A stretch of DNA of 24,552 bases from Halobacteriales archaeon (GTDB lineage Archaea > Halobacteriota > Halobacteria > Halorutilales > JAHENH01). Under the pieces are notes generated by a model, which made no database searches, had not been told where the DNA came from, and was given only the letters and a program-made list of their open reading frames with translations. The stretch covers positions 1 through 24,552 of the forward strand of contig JAHENH010000118.1 of assembly GCA_018609935.1 (NCBI GenBank). Reading direction: 5' to 3'. Each line of letters opens with the position of its first letter. Positions within the stretch are counted from its first letter, which is position 1. The translations under genes were made by a program, and so were the position numbers. This document shows positions 15,415 to 23,344 of this stretch, in pieces.

Positions 15415-16419
15415 TTAATTAAATAGAAATGCCTTAATTATTGTCTGTATCTGTGTATTTCCTAGTTGGCTTCCTATACATGAGTTCCCACCAAATAGAA
15501 AGCACTTTATTGCCCGTCTTACCTCTGGCCCCTGAATACCCTGCTGGTTGTTTGTATCATAGATATCCACTACAGACTGTTGGCTTTGTGTTACAGTTAA
15601 CTGTTTTTGTGTTGTAGCTGTTGCTCCATCATTATCTTGTACCTCTAGTGTAACAGAAACAGAACCAGAATTTTGGTATGTATTTGATACAGTTGGATTC
15701 ATAGAGGTCATATCAAAGTTTCCATCCCCATTGAAATCCCACATATACTGTACTATCTGTCCATCTATATCCGAAGAACCACTAGCATCAAAGCTTACCT
15801 GTTGTCCTACACTAGGACTATTTGGAGAAAACATAAAACTGGCAGTAGGTGGCTGGTTTTGCTGTATAATACTTGCATACTTAAGATCACTATTTGTTAT
15901 ATCATAATAAGAAATAGATGGTAGACCGTTATCAAATAGATCTATAGATGTATATTCTCCAACATTTCCGCCACTATCTACCACTTCTGTATCCCAACTA
16001 TTATTTTCTACAGCATATTTAAGATTTCTTGAAGGGAAATCCCAGTAGGCTATATGTGGGTTATCGTTTTGGCCAACTGCTATTGAAGCATATCTACCTA
16101 CATCTCCATTGTTGTCTACCGTTTCAGTAAACCAGATAGGAATTGTAATTGTATTAGTCCCACCCCCAGGTGCAGGTACAGTTGCAGTAGTATTCCGTAG
16201 TACTGCATATTCAAGACTACTATTAGATCTATTATAATATGCAACATGTGGCGTATTATTACTATCAATAGCCAAAGAACTATACTCACCAACATCACCA
16301 ACACCAGAAACAGTCTCATTACCCCAAATATTCTGGGCCAAAGTAGTATTTATAGTAGATATTGCTGTTAATCCTCCAACAACTAAAATAATTAACAATA
16401 TTTTTGTTTTTATATCCAT
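15415..16419 (-). CDS. Secreted repeat/PKD protein with C-terminal dockerin-like module
   Basis: The 334-residue product starts at ATG 16419 (a TTG two codons upstream is less likely) with a Sec signal peptide, MDIKTKILLIILVVGGLTAI. Residues 30-185 hold three repeats of a W..E.V...G.VG.Y.S(I/L)...N.PH(I/V)AY...LKYA pattern, beta-propeller-like blades but too few for a closed propeller. A PKD domain follows at about 190-278 (FDASGSSDIDGQIVQYMWDF and SVTLEVQDNDG). The last 49 residues form a dockerin-like module: DIYDTNNQQGIQGPEV, an EF-hand-like loop with Ile at position 8 and Glu at 12, then AIKCFLFGGNSCIGSQ with two Cys, then QIQTIIKAFL. It is an extracellular, probably calcium-binding surface protein. 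The module recurs at three other loci to the right. Confidence 0.8.
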   Translation of the reverse strand: MDIKTKILLIILVVGGLTAISTINTTLAQNIWGNETVSGVGDVGEYSSLAIDSNNTPHVAYYNRSNSSLEYAVLRNTTATVPAPGGGTNTITIPIWFTETVDNNGDVGRYASIAVGQNDNPHIAYWDFPSRNLKYAVENNSWDTEVVDSGGNVGEYTSIDLFDNGLPSISYYDITNSDLKYASIIQQNQPPTASFMFSPNSPSVGQQVSFDASGSSDIDGQIVQYMWDFNGDGNFDMTSMNPTVSNTYQNSGSVSVTLEVQDNDGATATTQKQLTVTQSQQSVVDIYDTNNQQGIQGPEVRRAIKCFLFGGNSCIGSQLGNTQIQTIIKAFLFN

Positions 16420-16582
16420 TATCAATTAATGTTAAACAATTAAGTATCATCTATGAAATATAAAAAACTAAGGGTAATATAATGCCAAGGAAATTGGAGA
16501 TAAACCTAAAATCAAGCTTTAAACAAAAAATAAGTCTTTTTTCTATTAATCTAGGAAAATAAAAAACTTGTTTCTAGTTTTT

Positions 16583-17160
16583 TTAATAAATTTGTATTTT
16601 TAATCTAGATTCAACCAAAAAAACTATTCTATTTTTAAAAGTTTTTATATAAGCTCTTAAAGCTAATTTTATTATGTTTTGTATCTCTGTATTTGTTAAT
16701 CTATTACTATTTATACATTGATTACCTCCAAACAAGAAACATTTTATAGCTTGACACACCTCAGAGCCCTGTATACTATCCTGGTTGTTTGTATCATACA
16801 AATCAACAACAGACCGTGTTTGTCCCCTATTTACTATATATGAAATATCTTTAGTGCTTATTTATGCTATATATGGATAGTTGTTGGTTTCTAATGTTAG
16901 AGAAATATAATATCAGGGATCCGTCACTGTCAACTTTCTGGATATTTCAGTTTTGACATATAGGTCGGAAAACCCGTATATTTTACACTACCAATGCTAT
17001 TTTTAATTAGCATTGATATATGATGTGTTGGAATCTTACTATCTAGTTCCAAGGAAACATAACTTAGCTTTCCTTTAAATAAAGATGTATTTTCCTATTG
17101 ACTTTTTCCCAAACCAGCTGAATAGTTAAAACTGTTGTTGAAAACATAAATAAAAAGACG
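16583..17160 (-). pseudogene. Secreted dockerin-like-module protein, degraded
   Basis: The best part, at 16640-16820, reads TRSVVDLYDTNNQDSIQGSE, VCQAIKCFLFGGNQCINSNR and LTNTEIQNIIK, the same module as in the neighbouring genes, followed by an A/K-rich tail to a stop at 16583. Upstream, in other frames, are DSDGSLILYFSNIRNQQLSI and, before stops at 16924-16932, LSYVSLELDSKIPTHHISML, IKNSIGSVKYTGFPTYMSKL and FNNSFNYSAGLGKSQ. Their polar, Ser/Asn/Tyr-rich composition suits an extracellular domain. Several stops and at least two frame changes separate them, and no signal peptide is left at the 5' end. It is therefore a dead relative of the neighbouring secreted proteins. An alternative start at ATG 16801 could give a free module of 72 residues without a signal, which I think unlikely to be exported. 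Confidence 0.65.
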
Positions 17161-17507
17161 AAAAATAAATTTTTATTTTATTTTTAAAATATATTTATTT
17201 TACATAACCAAATAATATCTATAATACATAAAAAGTTAGGAGAAAAGCACTTAATATTATAAAATCTTTCATATTCAATTCTATATCCAAATTAAAAAAA
17301 TAAATAACAAAATAACAAGACATCAATAAAAAATAAATATTATATTTTTAAAAATATAAACTATATTCTTAGAAGTTTTTTATATTTAATATTTTTCACT
17401 TTTTAGGTTAAAAATAGTTTAAAGTAGGAAAACAAAAAATATTTTCTTCTTTTCTAACCTACACTATCAATCTCTATTATATCTTATTAAGATAAATTTT
17501 AGATTTT
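17161..17507. other. Intergenic, very AT-rich, no gene seen
   Basis: This lies between the degraded module gene and the 3' end of the 194-residue secreted protein gene. It is dominated by A and T runs (for example tttttattttatttttaaaa near 17172-17192). Neither strand gives protein-like sequence. Several TATA-like strings occur but no gene start is near enough to use them. Confidence 0.45.
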
Positions 17508-18092
17508 TTATGTAAATCCTAGGAAGGCTTTTATTATTGTCTGGACCTGTGTGTTTGTAAGCTGGCTACCTATACAGTTTGTATCAAATAAGAAACATTT
17601 TATTGCCTGTTGTACTTCTGTGTTGTCTATCTGTCCATTTTGTGGGTTTGTATCATATATGTCAGTTATAGATTGTGTCACAGTTATATTGAATGTCTCT
17701 GAGGCTGTTACCCCATTTATTGCGTTTACAGTTATTTCATAGTCTTTTTCTGCTGCAGAATCTGAAACATTAAACTCTATAAAGGCAGTATGTAGTCCTG
17801 TAGTAGTCCAAGACCAACCAACAGACTCATTATGGCCATCACTGTTTTGATCATTAGTTACAAAGATACTATTACCAGTTGTAGTCTGACCATCAACTGT
17901 GAGATTTAGAGGGATACTTGTAAGACTTAAACCTGTAGAACTGTTTATCTGTATCGATACATTTGTTTGACCACCAGGAGCTACATTAGGAGCATTCACA
18001 CTTTCAATTTTTGCAGACAATACTGGAGCTACAGCGAAAACCGACAAAACCATCAACACAGATAAAAGCAAAACACCAAATCTTTTCGACAT
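17508..18092 (-). CDS. Secreted protein with beta-sandwich-like domain and dockerin-like module
   Basis: The 194-residue product has a clear Sec signal peptide (MSKRFGVLLLSVLMVLSVFA, cleavage probably after VLSA near 27). An Ig- or CARDB-like beta domain follows at about 30-137, with NAPNVAPGGQTNVSIQINSS, an N-rich loop (TNDQNSDGHNES) that could bind calcium, and ENDing strands ETFNITVTQS. The C-terminal 55 residues are the shared module: DIYDTNPQNGQIDNTEVQQA (loop with one extra residue), IKCFLFDTNCIGSQ with two Cys, then LTNTQVQTIIKAFLGF. Potential N-glycosylation sequons (NVS, NSS, NLT, NES, NVS, NIT) are dense. Many secreted proteins end in sorting or docking domains; here the module may bind a partner at the surface. 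No binding partner (a cohesin) is recognisable in the window. The coding strand shifts from G/T-rich at the 5' end to A/C-rich at the 3' end. Confidence 0.78.
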   Translation of the reverse strand: MSKRFGVLLLSVLMVLSVFAVAPVLSAKIESVNAPNVAPGGQTNVSIQINSSTGLSLTSIPLNLTVDGQTTTGNSIFVTNDQNSDGHNESVGWSWTTTGLHTAFIEFNVSDSAAEKDYEITVNAINGVTASETFNITVTQSITDIYDTNPQNGQIDNTEVQQAIKCFLFDTNCIGSQLTNTQVQTIIKAFLGFT

Positions 18093-18431
18093 ACATATAA
18101 TAAATATTAATCAAATAAAATAACTCTATGGGTTCAAAATATACAACAGATAAAAAATCAAACCTAAAAATAAAATAGTTCAATCCACAACCTATAATAA
18201 AACCAGTTTTTAAAGGCTTTAAAAGACTATATAAAATTGAACAATCAATATAAAAATAGAAAAACACCAAAATAAAATATCAACCAATTAAAAACATATA
18301 AAACACCTAATAAAACCATAAACATATCTTAAAAAGAAATAAGAATGGAAAAAAAGTACTTTTAAAAACTTGAAACTTAAATATAGAATTTTAGAACTAA
18401 ATCCATTTTATGACCTAAACTTTTTGATATA
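18093..18431. other. Intergenic with promoter of the 194-residue secreted protein
   Basis: On the minus strand ttattatatg lies within 15 bases of the ATG at 18092, and tattttatttgattaat lies about 15-32 bases upstream and is the likelier TATA region. The rest is A-rich on the plus strand. An open frame at 18004-18270 in another minus frame gives a F/Y/I-rich string and is a shadow. Nothing else was recognised. Confidence 0.4.
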
Positions 18432-18596
18432 TCAACAAAACAAGGATTCTTTTATTATCGATCTAACCTAGTTACCATTTAGACGATTATTGTTTATACA
18501 GTTGTCTTCAAACAAAAAGCACTTGATTGCCCGTATTACCTCTAACCCCTCTATACCATTCTGGTTGTCTTTATTATACAGATGATAGTTAGACAT
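18432..18596 (-). pseudogene. Isolated dockerin-like module with in-frame stop
   Basis: From an ATG at 18596 the frame reads MSNYHLYNKDNQNGIEGLEV, then IRAIKCFLFEDNCINNNRL and GN before TAG at 18468-18470, and continues VRSIIKESLF to TGA at 18432. The loop (LYNKDNQNGIEGLEV), the Cys pair (KCFLFEDNC) and the final helix (VRSIIKESL) all match the modules of the three neighbouring loci. No signal peptide or preceding domain is present, so this is the 3' remnant of a fourth secreted-protein gene. The stop falls where the others have T-x-(V/I)-Q, between the two halves. It lies 22 bases downstream of the redoxin gene on the same strand. Confidence 0.7.
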
Positions 18597-18617
18597 AATA
18601 TAGTCTTTTTTTGTTTT

Positions 18618-19124
18618 TTAGTATAGAGAATTTATTTTTTCCTCTATTTCATCATAGTCTGGAAAATCCGGCCATTCTGTTGCTATCCATCTATATCTTA
18701 CCTTTCTATCCTTATCTAGTATATATACTGCAGGCCTTGGCTCTTTTATACCATCCATACCATCCAAATCATGTACAACACCATATTGTTCTGCAACCTT
18801 ATTAGAAGGATCACTAAAAAACCTATAATCTAGCCCCCTACTGTATATAAAGTTTCTATGGCTATAGGGAGTCGATATAGAAACACCAAATATATCTACA
18901 CCCCAAGACCTACTATCTATCTCTTTCCATATATATGTAGCAGGAAAAGAACCATTCATAGGATAAAAAACCAAAACAGACAACCCATCCAAAACACTAG
19001 ATAATGAAGTATCCACCCAATCTTCACCATCAACAAGAGGTCTAGTAAAATCCGGAGCCTTTTCTCCAACCTCAACACTATCCGTATCACCTAGACCTAC
19101 AACATCAAAACCCCATTCACTCAT
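18618..19124 (-). CDS. Redoxin (AhpC/TSA-like) protein lacking the peroxidatic cysteine
   Basis: The 168-residue protein has the thioredoxin-fold layout of peroxiredoxins: GEKAPDFTRPLVDGEDW at 20-36, LSVLVFYPMNGSFPATYIWK at 48-67, DIFGVSISTPYSHRNFI near 77-93 and FFSDPSNKVAEQYGVVHDLD near 102-121, ending RPAVYILDKDRKVRYRWIAT and a C-terminal helix. In peroxiredoxins the FYP..x(T/S)P..C segment carries the catalytic Cys. Here it reads FPATYIW, and the whole protein has no Cys at all. Cys-thiol peroxidase chemistry is therefore excluded. Very similar Cys-free proteins exist, as I recall, in haloarchaea next to a glutaredoxin-like gene, the arrangement found here (11 bases apart, same strand). 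It may act as a redox-partner or binding protein; the true reaction is unknown. Confidence 0.8.
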   Translation of the reverse strand: MSEWGFDVVGLGDTDSVEVGEKAPDFTRPLVDGEDWVDTSLSSVLDGLSVLVFYPMNGSFPATYIWKEIDSRSWGVDIFGVSISTPYSHRNFIYSRGLDYRFFSDPSNKVAEQYGVVHDLDGMDGIKEPRPAVYILDKDRKVRYRWIATEWPDFPDYDEIEEKINSLY

Positions 19125-19135
19125 ATCTCCCTCTA

Positions 19136-19387
19136 TTACCCATATATATTTTCTAGATATTCAACAATATTCGCACTCTCAGATAGAGTAACACCCATGT
19201 TTCTATCTATCAATACGGGCACAGTCCTAGACCCAGACTCCCTTTTTACAGCATTACGCCTACTATGTAGAGGTTCAACAAAACGAGAATGATAATCAAC
19301 ACCCAATTCTTTCAGCTTCCTCACAACTCTCTCACAAAAAGGACAAGCCTGTAACCTATACAAAACCATCTGGCTATCTATCCCCAT
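19136..19387 (-). CDS. Glutaredoxin-like / GST N-terminal-type thiol protein
   Basis: The 83-residue product has the glutaredoxin fold. LYRLQACPFCERVVRKLKEL carries the CPFC active site at 15-18, RTVPVLIDRNMGV at 54-66 supplies the cis-Pro strand, and TLSESANIVEYLENIYG forms the last helix with the SES/ES..I.EYL thiol-binding pattern shared with the GST N-terminal domain. It probably reduces disulfides or mixed thiols with a low-molecular-weight thiol. An internal ATG at residue 7 (MVLYRLQACPFC) is an equally good start. It is upstream of the Cys-free redoxin gene, 11 bases apart, and presumably cotranscribed. The conserved pairing suggests joint work: the redoxin has no thiol of its own, and this protein would supply the redox-active Cys. 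Confidence 0.85.
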   Translation of the reverse strand: MGIDSQMVLYRLQACPFCERVVRKLKELGVDYHSRFVEPLHSRRNAVKRESGSRTVPVLIDRNMGVTLSESANIVEYLENIYG

Positions 19388-19389
19388 CT

Positions 19390-19700
19390 CTAAACTCTAA
19401 CTAAGACCCCTATATCCCTTATTGTTTTCCCACAATTTAGTATATATCCTGATATTAGCTGTCCCATCTCACTACCATATAACCCGCCACAAAGGACACT
19501 CCGTATTTGTAATATAAAAAGCCATAGTACATATCTCACCATCACCCAATACTCTGTCACTACTAGTATATAGATCAAACACAGATTGTTTTTTATCTCT
19601 ACTACCACCATTTTATCCTCATCTTTTTTATTTATATTTATGGTTTTTCTATTGTTTTCTATGTATTCTAAAAATTTTTCAGCAGAATTAAGAGTTTAAT
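19390..19700 (-). pseudogene. Possible degraded hypothetical gene
   Basis: Two minus-strand frames give protein-like text. At about 19610-19700 one reads TLNSAEKFLEYIENNRKTIN and INKKDEDK. Another, at about 19480-19615, reads GGSRDKKQSVFDLYTSSDRV, LGDGEICTMAFYITNTECPL and WRVIW before two stops. A third frame over 19390-19611 is open for 73 codons but is hydrophobic and low in protein character except perhaps its last 30 residues (GLYGSEMGQLISGYILNCGK). One frameshift near 19615 would join the first two. No family is recognised, and it might be a chance run of sense codons. It lies directly upstream of the glutaredoxin-like gene on the same strand. Confidence 0.25.
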
Positions 19701-19869
19701 ATAGATGTTGATACAATGTATAAAAAACAAATAATATATAATATAAAACTAGTATATAGGTAGAAAATACAAATAAACTAACTCCTAAACAATACAGATA
19801 AAATATTTTATAAAAATACAAGAATGTCTTATATAATCATCTAAAATATAGGATAAACCAAAAATAGAT

Positions 19870-21111
19870 CTATAAATTTTCACATTTTTTAGTTTTAGTT
19901 ATATTTTTTATTATAGATTTTAGTCTGTTTTGTTGTTTTTCTATTGTAAAATAATCTGAGGTTGTTTTTGCATTCCTAGTTTGTCTTTTTAAAGAGGTCT
20001 TATTCTTTACTAAATTTATTATTTTGTTTTTTAGTTGGTTTTTTGATCGATACATAATTATAGATTTCTGTATAGTTGGATGGCTTTTAAATTTTTTTGG
20101 AAGTAATAATGGTATCCCATATTTTATGCTTTCATGTAATATCCCTGTAGTTTTTGTTCTGCCACGTATTTCATTTGGGGCAAAAGATCTACTTATATTT
20201 TCATAGACCTTAATAGGATTTAATAAAATATGTGATTTTTTAAGTTCTCTATCGAATTCCTTTATAGATATCCAACTATCAGATACATAAAGATCTATAT
20301 TGTATCCAGTCTGTTTCAGTTTCCTATATCTATTTATTATGTTTTTTCCACTTCTTCCTATAGGCCTACCAAGTATCTGTAGAGATAAACTATCATTATA
20401 TCTAGGAAATATATTTTTAAATATTTCTAGTGTGTCTTTATAGTTTCGTATATCTTGGTTTATACGGCCAGCTATAGTTATTCTAACAGTATCTCGATCT
20501 ATATCCAATATATTATGTTTTTTTCCTATAACAGGTATAAAACTGTATATATTACTTTTTATATTAGTTTGTTTTTTTATGTGGTTTTCCATTGGAGGAT
20601 ATGGAGTTATTATTGAATCATAATTAGATATTATATAAGGATATAGAAAAAAACGAAAAGGTGTAATGGCTCTATAAAGAAATCCATCTATTAGTTTAGA
20701 TCTACCAGATATATTATTTAATTTCTTAAATATCTGTTTAGATCTTCTATTTTTTGTTTTTAGCCATGCATTTATTTGGTGTAAAAAACACACCATATGG
20801 CAGTTTGGACTAAAATCAACTAGATTAGAAGCTAAAGAACTATCACCAAAAGGAGTCACTACAAAAAGAATATCTATAAAATCACTACATATCCCCTCGA
20901 CTTCGTCCAAATATACCTCAATACTTTCTCTATCTTTCTTTAAAAAAACACTATAAGAAATACCATCCAAATAATAACTCATATCACTATATACATCTTC
21001 TGATGTAAACAGATTTAAATTATATTTATCTGTATCAACAGACCTAGAAAAATCCAAGAGACAGTTCCTATGCCATCCAGAAACCTCCAAAACACCCAAT
21101 TCCAAAACCAT
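19870..21111 (-). CDS. Glycosyltransferase, GT-B fold (family 4-like)
   Basis: The 413-residue protein has two halves. The acceptor half contains HMVCFLHQINAWLKTKNR near 105-120 and YPYIISNYDSIITPYPPMEN near 157-176. The donor half has RITIAGRINQDIRNYKDTLE near 208-227, SLSLQILGRPIGRSGKNIIN near 239-258 and GRTKTTGILHESIKYGIPLL near 319-338, where the usual E-x7-E is replaced by HES..YGIP. These resemble GT4 enzymes, although less closely than the next gene. A very basic C-terminus (NKTSLKRQTRNAKTTSDYFT onward, KTKKCENL end) suggests membrane or nucleotide-sugar contact. Start ATG 21111 gives MVLELGVLEVSGWHRNCLLD, lacking a clear GG loop. It stands 157 bp from the upstream GT, same strand. 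Coding-strand composition changes from G/T at the 5' end to A/C at the 3' end. Confidence 0.7.
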   Translation of the reverse strand: MVLELGVLEVSGWHRNCLLDFSRSVDTDKYNLNLFTSEDVYSDMSYYLDGISYSVFLKKDRESIEVYLDEVEGICSDFIDILFVVTPFGDSSLASNLVDFSPNCHMVCFLHQINAWLKTKNRRSKQIFKKLNNISGRSKLIDGFLYRAITPFRFFLYPYIISNYDSIITPYPPMENHIKKQTNIKSNIYSFIPVIGKKHNILDIDRDTVRITIAGRINQDIRNYKDTLEIFKNIFPRYNDSLSLQILGRPIGRSGKNIINRYRKLKQTGYNIDLYVSDSWISIKEFDRELKKSHILLNPIKVYENISRSFAPNEIRGRTKTTGILHESIKYGIPLLLPKKFKSHPTIQKSIIMYRSKNQLKNKIINLVKNKTSLKRQTRNAKTTSDYFTIEKQQNRLKSIIKNITKTKKCENL

Positions 21112-21267
21112 AACAACATCAAATATAAAACACCAAACAACCTAAATCATTAACAAAAAACCAGATAGTACACCATAAAAACACAAAAACATAAAAGATA
21201 TACATATATTATCTATCTCGCTATCTATCTAAACTCTACACTAGAGAAATATCTGTAGGATATCTTT

Positions 21268-22446
21268 CTAGTTTGTTTTTAGGGCTTGTTCTACTATATT
21301 GTTTATTTGTTTTTTAAATCTCTCTTTTCCAAAATTTTTCTCAATACTAGGTAAAGAACCCTGTATCTTTTTTCGTTTTTTTCTATCCTCTAAAATTGTA
21401 GCTATCTTTTTTACTGCATCCTCTACTGACCTATACATGAGTTCCTCACAGTTTCCTACAATTTCTTTTTGTCCACCAGTTTCGTGTATAAAAGGAATTG
21501 TTCCCCCCTCTATGAGTTCAGCTACAGCAATACCAAAATGTTCATATTCCATTCCATGAAGCCCAAATCTATGGTTCCCTATCAATTCAGACAGCCTATT
21601 TCTAGCAACCCTACCTTCAAGATATATAAAATCATGCTTTTTAGCTAGTTTTTTAACTTTTCTACCATATAAAAAGCTATTCATAGGGCCTACAATATGT
21701 AGATGTATATCAAATCCTTTCTGTCTTAACTTAGAAATTATCTTTATATTTCTAAGTATATTTTTTTTAGGCTCTATCCTACCAATACATAAAAACCCAT
21801 TTTCTCTTTTAGACCAATCTTTTTTCTTATCTTCAAAACCTGAAGTGTCTACTGGAGGATAAACCAACTTCGAATCTATAAGATATCTTTTTTCAGATAT
21901 CTGTTTTGTCCATTTTGAGTTTGCAATGAATACATCTTTTTCTAAAACCTCTAAATAATCAAAGTCAGCTATTTTGTTACAAAAAACATCATATATAGTA
22001 TAAATATATCTATTAGTATCAAGGTTAGATTTATTCGAAAAAAAAGAAGAACTATAAGAGGGTTTTGGTATTGAATACGGTGTATGTATATAATGTATAG
22101 TTTTTTTATCTGAATATAAAGGAGCGTGCGTAGTGGTTAAAAACAAATCATAATCCTCGATATTTCTGATAGATTTCTCTATAAGTATTTTTTTCAGACG
22201 GGTGAATCTATTGATTTTTTTATCCAAAAAATCATTAAACTTTCTATATTTTATAAATTTAACATCTATTTTTTTCTCCTTGATGTTTGTATTAAAATAT
22301 TTGTTTAATTGAGAAAAGTCAGGTCTATTAAAAGTTATCAAGATAACTTCATAGGTATCCTGTAGTGCTTCTAATATATTAGCTCCGACACAATCTCCAC
22401 CACCTCTAAACATAAGATCAGAATGCATTAATCCAATTACAGCCAT
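21268..22446 (-). CDS. Glycosyltransferase family 4 (ALG11-like GT-B)
   Basis: The 392-residue product begins MAVIGLMHSDLMFRGGGDCV, with a GGG-x-x-V phosphate loop. It has KTIHYIHTPYSIPKPSYSSS near 114-133 and DVFIANSKWTKQISEKRYL near 171-189, then KLVYPPVDTSGF, NGFLCIGRIEPKKNI near 217-231 and a clear donor motif GMEYEHFGIAVAELIEGGTI near 300-320, in which EHFGIAVAE supplies the E-x7-E pair. The ihTPysiP and GMxxEHFGIavaE text resembles ALG11-type mannosyltransferases that extend lipid-linked oligosaccharides. Its role here is probably adding a mannose-like sugar to a lipid-linked glycan or surface polysaccharide. It is the second gene of a three-gene minus-strand run, 34 bases downstream of the GT2 gene, so it is probably cotranscribed with it. 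The exact sugar is not readable. Confidence 0.85.
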   Translation of the reverse strand: MAVIGLMHSDLMFRGGGDCVGANILEALQDTYEVILITFNRPDFSQLNKYFNTNIKEKKIDVKFIKYRKFNDFLDKKINRFTRLKKILIEKSIRNIEDYDLFLTTTHAPLYSDKKTIHYIHTPYSIPKPSYSSSFFSNKSNLDTNRYIYTIYDVFCNKIADFDYLEVLEKDVFIANSKWTKQISEKRYLIDSKLVYPPVDTSGFEDKKKDWSKRENGFLCIGRIEPKKNILRNIKIISKLRQKGFDIHLHIVGPMNSFLYGRKVKKLAKKHDFIYLEGRVARNRLSELIGNHRFGLHGMEYEHFGIAVAELIEGGTIPFIHETGGQKEIVGNCEELMYRSVEDAVKKIATILEDRKKRKKIQGSLPSIEKNFGKERFKKQINNIVEQALKTN

Positions 22447-22480
22447 AAAAACAGAGATATTTAATAAAGAATTTAAAAAA

Positions 22481-23344
22481 TTATTCTATAAGAGTTTTTC
22501 TGAAAAGTCTAAAAATATATATAGGAGATTTAACAAGATATTCCTCTGGAAAAAATAAAATACCCTTTAAAAAATACCTTAGTGAATTGAACATTTTTCC
22601 TTTACTAAACTTTGCCAGCCCAATAATCAATTGTATTCTTGCCTTATATCTGCGTGGTAAATCCTCTCTATGTTTTTCTAACAGTCTTTTCTGGCTTTCA
22701 ATAGTGATATTAGGTTTTTCAATTTTTATATCATGATGTTTATAATAAATGTATAAAACAGATCCTATCCCTACTATATAAAATCCATTTTTAGATAATA
22801 ATCTTAGATAGAAATCCACATCTTCTCCATATTTTATTTTTTCATCAAAATACAAATAACCAAAAACCTCTTTTCGAAAAATACAACCACCAATACCTCC
22901 CAAAATATTCCTATTCACTACATCACCATAATCTATACGTCCTTTCTTGGGTCTAAATACTATTATACTATCATGTTTAACTCTTTTTCTAGAAGGATGG
23001 GCCCCAACACATTTCGATGGTTCATTTTTTAATTTTTCTACCAAAACCTCTATAGCGTTTTCTAATAGTTCATCATCTGAATCAACAAACAAAACATAAT
23101 CACCACAGGCAGACTCTACACCAATATTTCTTGCAACACTAACACCTCTATTTTCTTCTAACGGTATATATTTTATTCGACTATCTTTATATCCATAAAT
23201 CAATTCTCTAGTATTGTCTGTGGATCCATCATCAACAATTATTAACTCAAAATCACTATATGTCTGGTTTAATACACTATCTATAGCTCGTGGTAAAACA
23301 TCAGCACGGTTATATGTAGGGACCACAACACTCACCTCAACCAT
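22481..23344 (-). CDS. Glycosyltransferase family 2 (GT-A)
   Basis: The 287-residue enzyme has the standard GT2 fold: VSVVVPTYNRADVLPRAIDS at 4-23, ELIIVDDGSTDNTREL at 33-48, ENRGVSVARNIGVESACGDY at 64-83, then VLFVDSDDELLENAI at 84-98, which contains the DxD (DSD) metal site. KYGEDVDFYLRLL near 168-180 supplies the ED catalytic base. The C-terminus is basic with a hydrophobic patch (GILFFPEEYLVKSPIYIFRL), perhaps peripherally membrane-bound. It is likely to start the operon with the GT4 at 21268, because no other gene precedes it on this strand within the window. The 372-base region upstream separates it from the divergent PAS gene. Substrate unknown; roles such as adding the first or a branch sugar are guesses. 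Confidence 0.92.
   Translation of the reverse strand: MVEVSVVVPTYNRADVLPRAIDSVLNQTYSDFELIIVDDGSTDNTRELIYGYKDSRIKYIPLEENRGVSVARNIGVESACGDYVLFVDSDDELLENAIEVLVEKLKNEPSKCVGAHPSRKRVKHDSIIVFRPKKGRIDYGDVVNRNILGGIGGCIFRKEVFGYLYFDEKIKYGEDVDFYLRLLSKNGFYIVGIGSVLYIYYKHHDIKIEKPNITIESQKRLLEKHREDLPRRYKARIQLIIGLAKFSKGKMFNSLRYFLKGILFFPEEYLVKSPIYIFRLFRKTLIE

Noticed and set aside
16583..16801. Free-standing 72-residue dockerin-like protein
   Set aside because: No signal peptide or promoter; upstream frames contain matching secreted-protein text, so it is the 3' end of a broken gene.
21299..21559. Plus-strand open frame in the GT4 gene at 21268
   Set aside because: Antisense to the EHFGIAVAE donor motif; a shadow.
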